A stretch of 64,000 nt of DNA from Forficula auricularia (lineage: Eukaryota > Arthropoda > Insecta > Dermaptera > Forficulidae). The stretch spans positions 99,623,379 through 99,687,378 of the forward strand of contig JALMQS010000099.1 in the NCBI GenBank assembly GCA_024734495.1. Reading direction: 5' to 3'. Within the stretch, counting starts at the first letter, position 1. The number at the start of each line of letters is the position of its first letter. Shown here one piece after another: positions 1-11,942 of the stretch. The notes under the pieces were generated by a model. That model worked only from the letters and a program-made list of their open reading frames with translations. It was not told the DNA's origin and made no database searches. The position numbers were made by a program, and so were the translations under genes.

Positions 1-895
1 TTTTAAATCGATTCCTCTATGTCTTCAGCAATGGTTACCAATAAAAACCGAAACGTCAAAAATTCAATATAGAATGGTTCATTCCTCAAGTACTAAATCA
101 GAATCAATCACTATTTTTGATTTTAAGTCGATTCCTCTATGTCTTCAGCAAAGGTAACGGATAAAAAAACAACGCAGTTGCTATGGTTACTTATAAAATT
201 TCCTCCCAAATGTTTACCATTTCACAGCGAGAAGCCTAACCATTCTTACTTAAGCAAGTTTAAATTAGCTATATTACCGATCAAATGAATAAATTTTAAA
301 GTTTTTTTAAATTTTTGGTAAAATAAGGAATTTAAAAAAGTACTATTTTACTCTAGAGTAAAGTACTTTAAAATATACTTTTACTAAAAACTTTATTTAA
401 CCATTTTTGTTATCCCCAAGATACTTAATTAGGATATTAAATTTCATCAAAATTCGTTAAGTCATTTTCAAGATATTTAAAAAAAACTAAAAAAAGTACC
501 CAAATAAAGTACTAATGTTTGTGGGCCGATATGTACCAAAAACTAATCAGCGCTTCATTTTGTTAAACTAATAGTAGGTTTTCAATTTCATTTCAATCGG
601 TGCAACGGTGTGGAAAAATCGTGGACGAAAAAACGATAACATACATCCATCCATCCATCCATCCATCTGCACGCACTTCCAAAAAAAATGGCACTTTTTG
701 GCCTCTCGACGAGACCCCATGTAATTTTTGGCAAAACCGTCACGTGCTAAAATTCAACCTAATTGAATACTACAATTTGTGACCTTAATTGAGTCCATGG
801 GTTCCGTAGTCTTTACCTGAGGACCCTTTGAAGTCCCGCTTGGCGCGAGAGCGATTACAATACTTTACCCATGCTTCGCATTGGATAAAGTAAAA
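1..895 (+). repeat. 3' part of satellite-bearing mobile element
   Basis: The first ~140 bases carry the 119-bp satellite motif (TGTCTTCAGCAATGGTTACC). The following ~750 bases match 22200-22950 and, reversed, 60165-60680. A hairpin at 863-890 (CTTTACCCATGC / GCATTGGATAAAG) followed by TAAAA marks the common end. A CATC microsatellite lies at 645-666. The window therefore starts inside one copy of the element described at 19788-22950. No gene is seen. Confidence 0.75.
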
Positions 896-1615
896 ACTGA
901 ACAGCTTTCATAAGAACTATTTTTTTATACGACATCAAATAAACAAAATACATGAATCAATTAGATCTCAAAAAAATTCTTAATAATTATTTTTAACAAT
1001 TATTTAACTTAATTATCAAATAATTAATTATTAAATAAATATTTATTAAATTGAAAAGTCACAACAATGAAAATAAGTATTTATAATGATATTAAAACTT
1101 CGTTATACTCAGATTGAAGAGATTATTTTCTACTTAATAGAACTACTTGAAATTCTTGAGTTTAAAAAAGTTTATTTCTCGTGTCAATCCAGTAGATATT
1201 GTATTACTATAATAAAAATGGAGCATTTTTTGTTGAAGAAAGAATTGAAATGGTATTAATTTATGAGGTGAATGTGGAAGAAGTTTTATGGGGCTGCTAT
1301 TGAAATGAATGGCGAGCGTTTTCCTAACAGGAATACAACCCCCAAGATTCATTTTATCGTGTTATAAATCTGTTAAAAAACAAAAGAAAATGGAACAGGA
1401 ATTCATCCAGAAGAATTGCCATACATTCTGGAATTTCTCAGAACAGTGACGCAAAATTATTAAATTATTTATTTAATAATTAAGTTGAAAAATTGTTAAA
1501 AATAATTAATAATTGGATTTTTTGAGATCTAATTGATTAATGTATTTTGTTTATTTGATATACTATAAAAAAATAGTTCTAATAAAAGTTGTTCAGATTT
1601 TTTCTAGATTTAGGA
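896..1615. repeat. Foldback MITE-like element, family D
   Basis: Inverted arms (TCAATTAGATCTCAAAAAAA on the left, its complement near 1523) surround a degenerate coding core at 1218-1470. The same palindromic family recurs at 2830-2990, 3980-4260, 18280-19788, 41570-41990, 45950-46320, 50298-50982 and 54190-54780. The full consensus end is ACCGGGTGAGTTTTTTATCT. Confidence 0.7.
1218..1470 (+). pseudogene. Broken DUF4817-type helix-turn-helix fragment of a transposon
   Basis: Translation gives MEHFLLKKE and, after frame changes, EMNGERFPNRN and NKRKWNRNSSRR. This is the pattern of the N-terminal HTH that Pfam calls DUF4817, common in insect transposon proteins (seen residues: ERFP.R...F.RV..L). 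Stops and frameshifts make it non-functional. A better copy lies at 19030-19271 on the minus strand. Confidence 0.5.
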
Positions 1616-1649
1616 ACTGTAAAGAAACATATAGATTTCTTTTTTATTT

Positions 1650-1995
1650 AAATCACACATGATTACTTTATAATTATTTATTGAAACAAATAATTATTGT
1701 GAATTAATTGTAATGTACTATTATTGCTATTATTATCATTTGATTTGTCAATATAATTTTTTTGCTTTTTATAATCTTTAAAAACATGTAATGCTCAATC
1801 CGACAGGGGGCGCTGATGCCGTCGGTATATTTGGGCTTTGAGCCCAGATAAACATGATTGACTCAGTTAACCTACAATCGGAGTGGTACTCATACTTGGG
1901 AATGATCGTAGAATAAGTCGATCGAAACGTCGTATTAAAATTGTAATTATTTGTTTCAATAAATAATTATAAAGTAATCATGTGTGATTTAAATA
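1650..1995. repeat. Short inverted-repeat element
   Basis: Arms AAATCACACATGATTACTTT (near 1652) and its complement (near 1970) extend for ~45 bp through a shared TTATTTATTGAAACAAATAA core. The interior has a compact hairpin (CCGAC at 1800 with GTCGG at 1819) and, near the right arm, CGATCGAAACGTCG. A partial copy of the interior is at 36045-36090. No reading frame. Confidence 0.55.
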
Positions 1996-2039
1996 AAAAT
2001 TTAAACTTTAATCAAATTAATCACAAAAATAAAAGCTTC

Positions 2040-2222
2040 AACAGCTTCATTACTAATATAGATTTCTATTTAAAAAACATAACTTGAACTTGAAATACCC
2101 TTAAAGCTTGTTCTAGGTCGACAAACAATAGCGTACTTTAATTCCCCCCTGATATAAATAAACTTTTATTTGAAACTTTTTTTCATACAAAGAATGTCAA
2201 GATAAAAAACTAACCCGGTATA
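2040..2222. repeat. Family D foldback fragment (one end)
   Basis: Matches the outer arm of the complete palindrome at 50298-50982. It ends in AACCCGGTATAA, the family terminus. Confidence 0.6.
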
Positions 2223-2830
2223 ATGGCGGCCCTCTTGCTAGCCACCCGCCAACCCTCTCCCAGCCCCTCTGGATCCTCCGAAGACACCTATACCCCAAAT
2301 ATGAGCTCAGCAACTTGAAAAACATAGAAGATACGAAGCCTTTTATGTTTAATATTCTAAAATCAGAAATTTCTCATTTAAGGGTCAAATTTTAAAAAAA
2401 TAAAAAACCATCCCGAGATATTGCATTAATAAACCTATGTACCAAATTTGAATGATATAACATAAAAACTTGACGAGATAGAGCACTTTAACAATTTCAA
2501 AAATGTACCCCAAAATGACACTATATCTTCCTTTCAGGAACAAATAGGAACTCTGAAAACACATTTTCGGACCCTTTCCCCCCTTTAGGGTTCGAATTTC
2601 AAAAAATCAATTCTTAGCTCATCCATAAATCGTAGAATGAATATTCACTCCAAATTTCACCTTTCTAGGTCCAGCGGTTTGGGCTGTGGCTGGATTAATG
2701 AAAAAACAGGAAGTGAAAAAGCTACGAGGAAATTGAAACAGGCCAAAATAACGAAATTGGAACTGAAATTTATTTATAAGACTTGCGATAACACTCTGGA
2801 ATGTCACTGAACAGTGTTGAAAAATTATTA
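2223..2830. other. Unassigned intergenic DNA
   Basis: About 600 bp with a short GC-rich start (2226-2290) and no long reading frame, RNA gene or clear repeat boundary. The phrase CTTTCTAGGTCCAGCGGTTT suggests old repeat debris, but I cannot name it. Confidence 0.4.
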
Positions 2831-2990
2831 AATTATTCATTGTTATTAAATTATTTATTTAATAATTAATTATTTAATCATTATTATTTGATAATTAAGT
2901 TAAATAATTGTTAAAAATAATTATTAAGAATTTTTTTGAGATTCTAATTGATTCATGTATTTTGTTTATTTGATGTCGTATAAAAAAATA
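2830..2990. repeat. Family D foldback fragment
   Basis: AT-rich palindromic core of family D (TAATTATTTAATCATTATTA, then GAGATTCTAATTGATTCATG), without the outer ends. Confidence 0.55.
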
Positions 2991-2999
2991 GTTGGATGA

Positions 3000-3340
3000 T
3001 TTTTTTGCCTTGGGTTCAGAATAGTTGCCGATTGGTCCCGTATAAATTTCTTTGCTATTGGACCATTTTTGTTATGTATGTTCACTCATAACTTCTTTGT
3101 TTGTGAACCGATTTCGATGATTCTTTTTCTATTGGAAAGAGGATACTTTAGGGGTGGTACCATATTAATTTGGTCAAGTTCTGATGATTTGATCAATGAC
3201 AAAATAACGGAAATCTCCAATTCTTATGAGCAAATAATCGAAATTATAATAAGTAAAATCTTTTATATAAAAAAAAAATAAAGTAAAAACAATCTTAAAA
3301 CGCCCATTTAAAACCCGCTAACGTTTTATTTTTTCAATTT
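3000..3340 (+). repeat. Dispersed repeat, family C
   Basis: Shares long stretches with 7500-8160 (reversed, about two copies) and 63095-63630. Common phrases are TTTGGTCAAGTTCTGATGAT and AGCAAATAATCGAAATTATA. One side ends near AAAACCCGCTAACGTTTT. The reading frame at 3069-3281 is repeat-derived and I do not call it a gene. Confidence 0.6.
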
Positions 3341-3960
3341 TTTTTTTGATGTCGATTTTTATTTTTAAAAATTATTTTTAATTTAATCCAATTTCCTACT
3401 ATTCCTGTTATATGTAAATTTACTATGGATACGAATGAAATAACTTTTAAATATTTTTATTTTAATGTAGATGTGTTTGTCATCATTGTAGTTGAAAGTC
3501 ACGTGGTGTGCACAAAACATCCCCTAATATCTTGTTCTTTCCCCCATATTTTTGATAATCATTCGAGTACCTAATAATTTAATTATTGCCTGTCAAGTTG
3601 GTCACTTGGGCTTATCGGACCCCTGTGCTTTAACCGTTACTTCAACTGTACAACCGACAACTTCCGAGTGATTTCTAATCTAACCAGGATATGGGGTGGT
3701 TCGCAATGGTCCCCAAGAACCCTCAAAAAAAAGAACTTGAGGGTCATCGGCCTATCTAATGGAATCTTTTTAATCGGAACCCCCTGAATCATTAAGGGTT
3801 AACTTATTGGTGGTTTCCTCAAGGGATGAGGGGAAAAAAAAACTTAGAAAGTAAAGTTTTGAAAACAATAAATACCTATATGTCTAACATTTCACGATTA
3901 ACGTCCAAGTTTAGATATAGAAAATACAACCAGGTTTATTCCTTTATCATAACAACGTCT
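3341..3960. other. Unassigned intergenic DNA
   Basis: AT-rich with a slightly GC-richer centre (3590-3780). No open frame of note, no splice-bounded exon I trust, no RNA fold recognised. Confidence 0.4.
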
Positions 3961-3979
3961 TAAAATCTCATTAAAATAT

Positions 3980-4440
3980 ATATACCGGGTGAGTTTTTTA
4001 TCTTGAGACAGTCTTATAACTCAAAAACAATGCATTATATGAAAAAAAGTTTATTTATGTCAAGGAGAAACTAAACTACGCTATTGTTTGTCAACCTAGA
4101 ACAAGCTTTCAAGGGTATTTCGAGGTCAAGATCTGTTTTTAAATGGAAAGCTATATGTTTCTGTACATATTCAACAACTTTTATTAAAACTATTGTTTTT
4201 ATACGACATAAAATAAAAAAAATATTAAATCAATTAGATCTCGAAAAAAGTCCTATTGGTTCAAATAGCGGTATCTTAACTATTAATATATCTAGAGTTG
4301 CTCCGAAAATATGAGAATACTTTAAATATATATCATTTATTCATATTGAACAGAGATCGATTTCGCCATCTATTCATATCAAATATAATCTCTTAACTAT
4401 AAATATATCGTTTTTTCAGTGTATACAGTTTCTTTTTCAT
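3980..4440. repeat. Family D end joined to family L repeat
   Basis: 3985-4260 is the outer half of family D, starting at the TACCGGGTGAG terminus. 4255-4440 is a second repeat (GGTATCTTAACTATTAATAT) also found at 34185-34375 and, reversed, at 44880-45060. The 76-codon frame across this junction is repeat-derived. Confidence 0.6.
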
Positions 4441-5284
4441 ATTCATACGTACAATGTAGACGTTTTTGGCAGCTCAAAATCAAATCACTTCTTCGTATTG
4501 GAAATATAAGCATTCTGGCACTGAAAAAACTTTCTACGATAATTCTTTTATTTATTTTTAGTTAAGGTGGTTCGAATGATTAGACGCCCGCCCTCTTGGG
4601 CGCAAAACCAAATAATTTCCTATTTAATATATTTTATTTTAATATGCTGATTTGTTATCAATATACAAAGAGGTTAAGTGTATGTCATATAGTGAGCACA
4701 AAAAATGTCAGAATAATTTATTTATTTTGTTTTTTCATTTATTTATTTATTTTTTATATTTTTCATTAAAAAAAAAAAGAAAGAGGGCTGTAGTAATTGG
4801 AACCAAGCTGCTACAACAAATAATGGATCTGGTCACGTGAGAGGGCAGAGGGTGGGGGGGGGTATTTTGGTAACGAATGGCCTTAATAGCAAATAAAGCA
4901 AAAAAATATCATCCCCATATCATCCCCCTTTATTCTTTTTCACGGGGGAATGTTGGTAAGTAGATTTTTTTGAGAGTGAAAAAATAATTTTAAGGGAAAT
5001 TTATTTAATTTTTATTATTATTTGTTATTTTTGAATGTTTAATTTTTTTTATTAGACAATTAAATAGGATTTATGGAGGGGCTGAAAAATTATATATGTA
5101 TCATGTTATTATTATTATACGTGCCTGGAGTATTCATTTGAATAAAGCAGAAATTAATAAATAAATAAATTTAGTTTGTGTATTTATCGTTATTTTTCGA
5201 TTTATTTTTGATATAATATATTATAAATAAACCAGCTGAGAAGCCCGCTTTTGGCGGGCATTTTGCTGGCCAGGGAGGCTATAC
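4441..5284. other. Unassigned AT-rich DNA with two GC hairpins
   Basis: No gene seen. Short GC palindromes stand out in the AT background: GCCCGCCCTCTTGGGCGC near 4587 and GCCCGCTTTTGGCGGGC near 5243. A poly-A/poly-T stretch lies at 4720-4785. Confidence 0.35.
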
Positions 5285-5710
5285 CCCCTGTACTCTGTAG
5301 TGGGTTTTAAAATAATAATTTAAATTTTCTATTTTTAATAAATTTTATTTGTTATAAACTATTAGTGCGTTTTAAAATAATAATTTAAACTTTTGTAATT
5401 TTAATAAATTTTATTTGTCATGAACTTAATATATATTATTGAGTTTTAAAATAATAATTTAAATTTATTGATTTATTTCAATATATAAAAATTCTGCTAC
5501 TCTCGGCAAAAAAACTTTCAATTTAATTTAATTTTAGTAATTTTAATAAAAAATGTTTGTTATAAACTATTAATTGGTTTAAAAATAATAATTTAAATTG
5601 ACTAATTTTGATTAAATTTTATTTGTCATGAGCAATTAGTGGGTTTTAAAATAATAATTTAAATTTTGTAATTTTAATAAAAAATATTTGTTATAGACTA
5701 TCAATCACTT
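5285..5710 (+). repeat. Degenerate tandem repeat (GTGGGTTTTAAAATAATAAT module)
   Basis: About five diverged copies of a 65-130 bp AT-rich module beginning GTGGGTTTTAAAATAATAAT and containing AATTTTATTTGT. Related modules occur at 8790-9660, 39410-39450 and 48400-48500. A terminal fragment of element A (ACTCTCGGCAAAAAAACTTT) interrupts it near 5500. Confidence 0.55.
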
Positions 5711-5939
5711 CGGCGTCGTCGCGCAAGCCGATTATAATAAGTATATGCACGGAACTGTTTTTTTTTTAATATTTATCAAAAATTTTTAGAGAAAAATAAT
5801 TTTTCGTAAATATTTAATATAATTTTCATCAATCATCACAAATACAATTTGAATCATTGTTTATATTCAAAATATTTTTTTTAGTGTTGCTTTATATTAA
5901 AGCAACTTTTTTTTCTTTTTTAACTATTTAAAATTTCAT

Positions 5940-5972
5940 TGATAATGGGAGAAATTCTTCCGAAACGTTTCA
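5940..5972 (+). ncRNA. Decayed hammerhead-like motif
   Basis: TTGATAA is followed by a hairpin (GGGAG...CTTCC) and GAAACGTTT. The hammerhead core would read CTGANGA...GAAA. Two core positions differ, so this is a relic at best. A near-identical relic lies on the minus strand at 27185-27216. Confidence 0.3.
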
Positions 5973-6049
5973 GAACAAACCCCGATACTTAGAAGAATAA
6001 AATTTTGACTGATGATTCAACTTGAGAGATCTACCCGACTAGAAATTGA

Positions 6050-6725
6050 CCCAATGTGTTATTGGGACCCAATTGGGTACTGATATGTCATGCCCAGTAA
6101 GGATATCCCAACTAGGATCTGATTGGGAATTTGTTGGGCTAACCCAATTTATACAGAGGTTGTTTTTGTAAGGGTATCCCAATTGGGATCTGAGTGGGAA
6201 TTTGTTGGGCTAACCCAATTTATACAGAGGTTGTTTTTTGTAAGGGTATCCCAATTGGGATCTGATTGGGAATTTGTTGGGCTAACCCAATTTATACAGA
6301 GGTTGTTTTTTGTAAGGGTATCCCAACTGGGATCTGAGTGGGAATTTGTTGGGCTAACCAAATTTAAAAGCTAGTGGTTTTTTGTAAGGCTATCCCAACT
6401 GGGAACTGATAGGAAATTTATTGGGCTTACCCAATTTTAAAATCAGTTGTTTTTATAAGGCTATCCCAACTGGGATCTGATTGGGAATTTGTCAGGCTAA
6501 CCCAATTTAAATAGTAGATGTTTTATGTAAGGGTGTCCCTACTAGGATCTGATTGGAAATTTGTTGGGTTAACCCACTTTAAAAGCTAGTGGTTATTTGT
6601 AAGGGTATCCCTACTGTGATCTGAATGGGAATTTGTTGGGCTTACCCAATTTAAAAACCAGTTGTTTTTGTAAGGTTGTCTCAACTGATTAGAAATTTGT
6701 TGGGGTGAACAAATTTAAAAACAAA
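6050..6725 (+). repeat. 72-bp tandem repeat array, about nine units
   Basis: Unit: GGGAATTTGTTGGGCTAACC...GTAAGGGTATCCCAATTGGGA, period 71-72 bp. Units at 6120-6350 are nearly identical and outer units are diverged. Because 72 is a multiple of three, the central units read open on both strands as 24-residue repeats; I do not take these as genes. Confidence 0.85.
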
Positions 6726-6783
6726 TTTTTAAGTGGGTATTTATAAATACCAAGTAAGGGATTTTTTGAAATTCCACCTCTAA

Positions 6784-6950
6784 GGGCCGGTTGCATGAAG
6801 CAAAGTAAATGCTAACCAAGGTAGATGGTAAATGGAGGGGCTGGGATGGCCAATCAGATGACAGGAACTTTCAGTGACTGTCAATCTGATTGGCCATCCA
6901 CTCCATTTCCATCTACCTTGGTTAGCATTACCTTGCGTCATACCGGCCTA
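6784..6950. mobile_element. Short foldback MITE with TAA target duplication
   Basis: Nearly full-length inverted arms (GCTAACCAAGGTAGATGG...CCATCTACCTTGGTTAGC), outer ends GGGCCGG/CCGGCC, flanked by TAA on both sides (6781-6783 and 6951-6953). A 3-bp TAA duplication is usual for PIF/Harbinger-type MITEs, so that class is an inference. Confidence 0.7.
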
Positions 6951-6959
6951 AAGGCTGAA

Positions 6960-7500
6960 ATTTGAGAGAGGGTAACATTTTAGGGTTATTTGTTTTATAG
7001 GTGCTTACGTAAAAAGAATTTGATCAAATTTTAGATAGTTATCATCTTTTTAAGACCCTATATAGAACTAACTATTAATCTACGTTTTGGCTGTCTACCA
7101 GACGTACCGAGTAAAATCGAAACGTAATTACATATTAACTTGGGATGATTGATGATGTAATAATCCGTCATTGATGTTTGTTATTATGGCCATTGAGGGC
7201 ATCTTAAGGGTTGTTTTTCATCCCCCGACCCCTCCCGGGCCTTATTGCTTCTTGCTAGATGCAGGGTGTTGCTAATTTATTGGCAATTGGATCCGTTGGC
7301 TTTCTGCCACCCCAGCAGCTGCTCCAGCCCTGAGGCTGGCTCCTTCTAATCACCGAAACCGCCAGGATCGACGCCACTGACGACGAGTCCTTGTTTTGAA
7401 CAAATCCTTCTAATAGAACACAAATTAAAGAAGAAGAATACTCGTAAGAGAAAGATTCGGGCGTAGGAATCAGAAATTGATAATAAAATTCAATTCGAAA
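6960..7500. other. Unassigned region with a GC-rich core
   Basis: 7195-7400 is much GC-richer than its surroundings (GCCACCCCAGCAGCTGCTCC), with no long frame. It could be repeat tail or regulatory DNA. Nothing firmer can be supported. Confidence 0.35.
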
Positions 7501-8160
7501 TTTTTTCGAAACGTTAGCGGGTTTTAAATGAACGTTATAAGATTGTTTTTTTTTTATAAAAGATTTTATTTATTATAATTTCGATTATTTGCTCATAAGT
7601 ATTGGAGATTTTCGTCATTTTGTCATCGATCAAATCATCAGAACTTGACCAAATTAATATGGGACCACCCTAAGGTATCCCATTTCCAATAAAAAAGAAT
7701 CATTGAAATCGGCCTATAAACAAAGAAGTTATAAGTGAACATACATAACAAAAAAGGTCTGATGCCAATGAAATTTATACTGAAAACTATTCTGAACCCA
7801 ATGCAAAAAAATCATCAAAATCGGTCCACATGGTAAAGAGAAATCGACAAACACACATCATCAGAACTTGACCATATTAATATGGTACTACCTAAGGCAT
7901 CCACTTTAAAATAAAAAAAGAATCATCGAAATCGGTCCATAAACAAAGAAGTTATGCGTGAACATACATGATAAAAAAGGCCCAATACCAATGAAAAAAA
8001 AAACGGGGCCAATCGGGAACTAGACTGAACCCAATACAAAAAAAATCATCGAAATATGTCGACTAATAAAGAGAAATAAATGTTCAAACACAAAAAAAAA
8101 AAAAAAAAAAGCATTCCGTTGAATTTATAAACTCCTCCTTTTTTTCAAAGTCGGTTAATG
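7500..8160 (-). repeat. Family C repeat, about two reversed copies
   Basis: Reverse complement of the module at 3000-3340 and 63095-63630. ATCATCAGAACTTGACCA occurs twice (about 7635 and 7858), so the module is duplicated head to tail. It ends in TTTTTTTCAAAGTCGGTTAA, related to the AAGTCGGT end at 63737. Confidence 0.6.
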
Positions 8161-8790
8161 AATGTATTTTTTCCATATAGTTGTTTTTCTCTTTATTTTA
8201 AAAAGAAATTTACAAATTATCGGACTTTAACTAAAAAACTAGCACTTTTTTCGATTTTTCCCATTTCGACCATGATGGAGCAGGTTTTCGACAAATACTA
8301 TTCTAAACATTTTTAAACTAGATTAAATTTGCTAAAATTAAAACAAATCCTCATCATAATGAGATAATGGTAACCCGTGACACAATTAGGTTGATAGTTT
8401 TGAAAACTCAATTTTTTGCAAGAAACTCGTTTTTCCTTGATAAAATGAAAAGCCTCATCTTAGAAACTTGATTCCTATCTCATTCTGTAGGAAATTTTAT
8501 TGACTGGAACGTTTACTTGGACCACTTTTTGATAAAACTCTTAGATTTATAGATATCAGAATTTTCCGGACAGACCCATTCCGATTCCTCAAAGGTGTGA
8601 TGCAAAATGCTGGATATCTCCAAATCTAAGAATGTCATCAAAAAAATAGTCGAAGTAAACGTTCAAGTCAATAAAATATCCTAGAGAATGAGACAAAATC
8701 AAGTTTCTAGGATCAGTGGTTTTCATTCTATGAAGGAAAAACTGAATTTTTCAAAAATGGATCATTTCCTGTCGGAAAATTTTTTATGTG
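8160..8790. repeat. Family G foldback fragment
   Basis: Contains the inverted phrases AAAACTCTTAGATTTATAGA and AATCTAAGAATGTCATCAAA typical of family G, whose best copy is 42437-44096. Confidence 0.55.
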
Positions 8791-9660
8791 TAAAATATTA
8801 GTAATTAAAAATATTTGTGGTTTTAAAATAATAATTATTTTAAAAACAAAAATAATTTAATTATTAATTAATTTTTTATATGTAAAATATTAGTAATTAA
8901 AAATGTTTGTGGGTTTTAAAATAATAATTATTTTGAAAACAAGAAATAAATTTAATTACTTAATTAAACTAATTATTTGTACATTAATTAATGTATACAT
9001 TGTATTTGTGAGCTTCGACTCCGGAGATTACTTCTCCACCATCAAGAAGTCAATAAGATCATCTTAATTAATCTTGTTTATTGCATAAGAGGAATTAAAA
9101 CTAATTATAGGTTTTAAAATAATACCTCTTTTCAAACAAGAATAAATTAAATTACCTAATTAACCATTTATATGTAGAATATTAATCCATCCAATTAATC
9201 TTCGTCCGTCCTCAAGTCCTAATCCCTTTGAAACAAAAATCCAATTTAACTACTTAATTAATTTTTTATATGTAAAATATTAGTAATTAAAAATATTTGT
9301 GGGTTTTAAAATAATAATTATTTTGAAAACAAGAAATAAATTTAATTACTTAATTAATTTTTTATATGTAAAATATTAGTAATTAAAAATATTTGTGGGT
9401 TTTAAAATAATAATTATTTTGAAAACAAGAAATAAATTTAATTACTTAATTAATTTTTTATATGTAAAATATTAGTAATTAAAAATATTTGTGGGTTTTA
9501 AAATAATAATTATTTTGAAAATAAGAAATAAATAAAATTATAAAGAATTTAATTTCCACTTTAATTAATCTGAAATAAATTAAATGATTTAATATAATTA
9601 AATTTAATAATATAAAATATTTGTGGGTTTTTTTAAACAATAATAATTATTTATTGTTAA
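8790..9660 (+). repeat. 95-bp AT-rich tandem repeat
   Basis: TGTAAAATATTAGTAATTAA followed by TTTGTGGGTTTTAAAATAAT recurs at ~95 bp spacing in 9240-9540, with older copies at 8800-8950 and around 9170. The segment near 9005-9060 also recurs, reversed, at 41440-41480 and 61575-61620. Confidence 0.7.
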
Positions 9661-10130
9661 CCTGTGTGTTTATTGATTTGAGCCTATATCCTTACAACCA
9701 CTTTATTTGCCCTTGAATATTAGAAGTATTGAACTGTCAACACCTAAATAAATACGTCTCAATGTAAACTTTCTTAAAACATAGAGTTTATGTCTTCTTT
9801 TAATTATTTATTTTGGCTAAATTCCACTCTAGACGATGATTTTTATCTTAATTTTTGACAATAATCGATTTAATATGGATGTGGAGGCCCTAAAAAATAT
9901 CTCTGGTTAATTATTATCAATGTTACAAAAATTATTTCTATTATTTTGAAGGGATGTACTACTAGTAAGTAGTTTTATGTATATAAAACGTTGCTGATAA
10001 ATATGGCCAAATAAAAAAAAATCTCCCAGGAAATTGAAAAATGTGCTGAAAAGGTTTTGAAGAGTTTAAAATGCTGAATTAAGGGGCGGGAGGCTGGCTT
10101 AGACCGGCCCTAATATTGGATTAACCAAAT
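9661..10130. other. Unassigned AT-rich DNA
   Basis: No reading frame, RNA or repeat boundary that I can support. Confidence 0.35.
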
Positions 10131-11312
10131 TTTATGCTTATTGTGTTTAAAAATGTCTGAAACGTCAAGTCATTTCTGTCATGAATGTTTTTCTGTTTGT
10201 GTGATTACGATACCCATAGTCACAGAAAGTTCATTCTGGTGCCAAAATTCTTGTATTTCTAATATGGAGAACTGATTGGATAATATGGAATCGATTCTGA
10301 GACAGGCGTCGTTTCTCTCCTCATTACAACGGTTTAAAATCTCATTAAAATCATTCAAAATAAGCTGACGTGTTCTGATGTGGCCATCCACTCGACTTTA
10401 CCATACAACCTGGCCCCTCACTTATATTTAATATTTAATAAAATTATTTATAATCATGTAGTGGAGGGGGTTAGTTTTTGCTTTTTAGACTTCTGGGGGT
10501 CCACTGATTATGTATACAAAATTTGGTTGAGTTTGGTCAAATGGCCAAGTTTTTAATTTTTTTACCATGCACCCCCCCCCCCATTTGGGCGGTTAGTTTT
10601 TGGATTTTTAAACTTCTGGGGGTCCACTCATTATGTATACAAAATTTGGCTGAGTTTGCTCAAACGGCCTAGATTTTTAATTTTTACCCCCCCCCCCCAT
10701 TTTGGGTGGTTAGTTTTTCCAATTTTAGTCTTCTTGGGTCCCAGTGATTATGTATACAAAATTTGGTTGAGTTTGCTTAAATGGCCTAGATATTAATTTT
10801 TTGAGGCAGCACCCCCCTCCCCGCTCCATTTTGGGCGGTTAGTTTTTGCATTTTTAGACTTCTTGGGTCCCAGTGATTATGTATACAAAATTTGGTTGAC
10901 TTTGGTCATATGGCCTAGGTTTTTTATTTTTAACCCCCTCCACCCCCATTAATTTTGGGTCGATATGCACCAAAATCTAATCAGCTCTTAATCTCAAAGG
11001 ACCAAAACTACGTGTGAAATTTGGCTTCGATATTCACACTAGTTTTTGAGCTAGCTCGTCCACAAAATTTGGTAACGCCCAGACTAACAGACATTTTGAC
11101 AAAACAATTATTATTTCGAAAAATATAATTTTTTCGGTGTTCACATATTAGGGCTTTTTTGTAGAGCGAAATGCCATGGTTTCGCTCAATTTTTTAAACC
11201 GAAATAGTTTCAGCCGTTTTTGAGATATTTGGAAAAAAAGAAGGAAAAAAAACACTTTTTTCATGCACGATTACAATACTTGACCATACCCCCTGTATGG
11301 TAAAGTAAAAAT
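10130..11312 (-). repeat. Family B element with ~120-bp internal tandem modules
   Basis: ATTATGTATACAAAATTTGG recurs at 10507, 10629, 10747 and about 10876, each followed by a G- or C-run and GGTTAGTTTTTGC. One end carries TGATGTGGCCATCCACT and the other ends with a hairpin (CCATACCCCCTGTATGG, 11284-11300) plus TAAAGTAAAA. Other copies are 47155-47935 and 62500-63095, with fragments at 16545-16600 and 56640-57070. Confidence 0.65.
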
Positions 11313-11898
11313 GAATAATAAATTCTGCATTTGTCAACAGGAAGATAGAAAGTTCAAAATTTAATCAATTTTTAGCGCTGGGAATATACATATTCCGGTA
11401 GGCTTAGTCTGCCTCCCGGGTGAACCAAGTAATTTTAATGTTTTTTTTTGTTTCTCACTAAAAGATATTCCTCTCTAGAACTCAATCATTTCTTGTACTT
11501 TGTCAGGTCATATGCGAACTAGAATCAATTTTCTTTTTTTCATGCCGATAGATGTCTCTGCGGTCGTCACTCTCGAGAACATTTTCCGATATCAGTTTTT
11601 TTTTCTTTTTTTTCTTCTTATTCTATTAATCTTAGCATCCGCCTATTGCTATGATCATTTATCCTCGCCTGTCTTATATACTGGCGTCTTTTCAATTACA
11701 TTTTTTTTTCTCATACTTTCACTTACATATATTAAAACAAGTGAAAGTATCGAAAAAAAAGTGATCTCAAAAACAATCAAATTTTCACCATTTATTTATT
11801 TTTTTTTTTTTTACTTAGGGAAAATGGTGTAGGTTTTAGGTGAAACATGATATTAATTAATAAAGTAAAGGGTGTGTAGTTTCACAGTGAATGAAATA

Positions 11899-11942
11899 AA
11901 ACTCAATTATATTTCGGATTATTAGTCCATCATCAGGAGTTT
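11899..11942 (-). ncRNA. Hammerhead ribozyme-like motif (left arm)
   Basis: Read on the minus strand: stem I AAACTC/GAGTTT (6 bp), core CTGATGA, stem II GGA...TCC, core GAAA, a 2-bp stem III with a 3-nt loop, and cleavage-site triplet ATT. The known hammerhead core positions are kept. Stem II is short, so activity is uncertain. Hammerhead motifs are known in Penelope-like retroelements. Confidence 0.55.

Noticed and set aside
600..782. 60-codon frame with HPSIHPS
   Set aside because: CATC microsatellite inside a mobile element flank; starts with a non-ATG codon.
1900..1935. Hammerhead near GATCGAAACGTCG
   Set aside because: A GATCG/CGATC stem and GAAAC are present but no CTGANGA box precedes them.
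6123..6374. 83-codon frame (and the antisense 70-codon frame) over the 72-bp repeats
   Set aside because: Pure by-product of a tandem repeat whose period is divisible by three; no start context or flanking exon signals.
11500..11832. 110-codon membrane-protein-like frame
   Set aside because: The stated start is TTG, the sequence is poly-F/L/I from T-runs, and no homologue, splice site or poly-A signal supports it. The first ATG is 11512.
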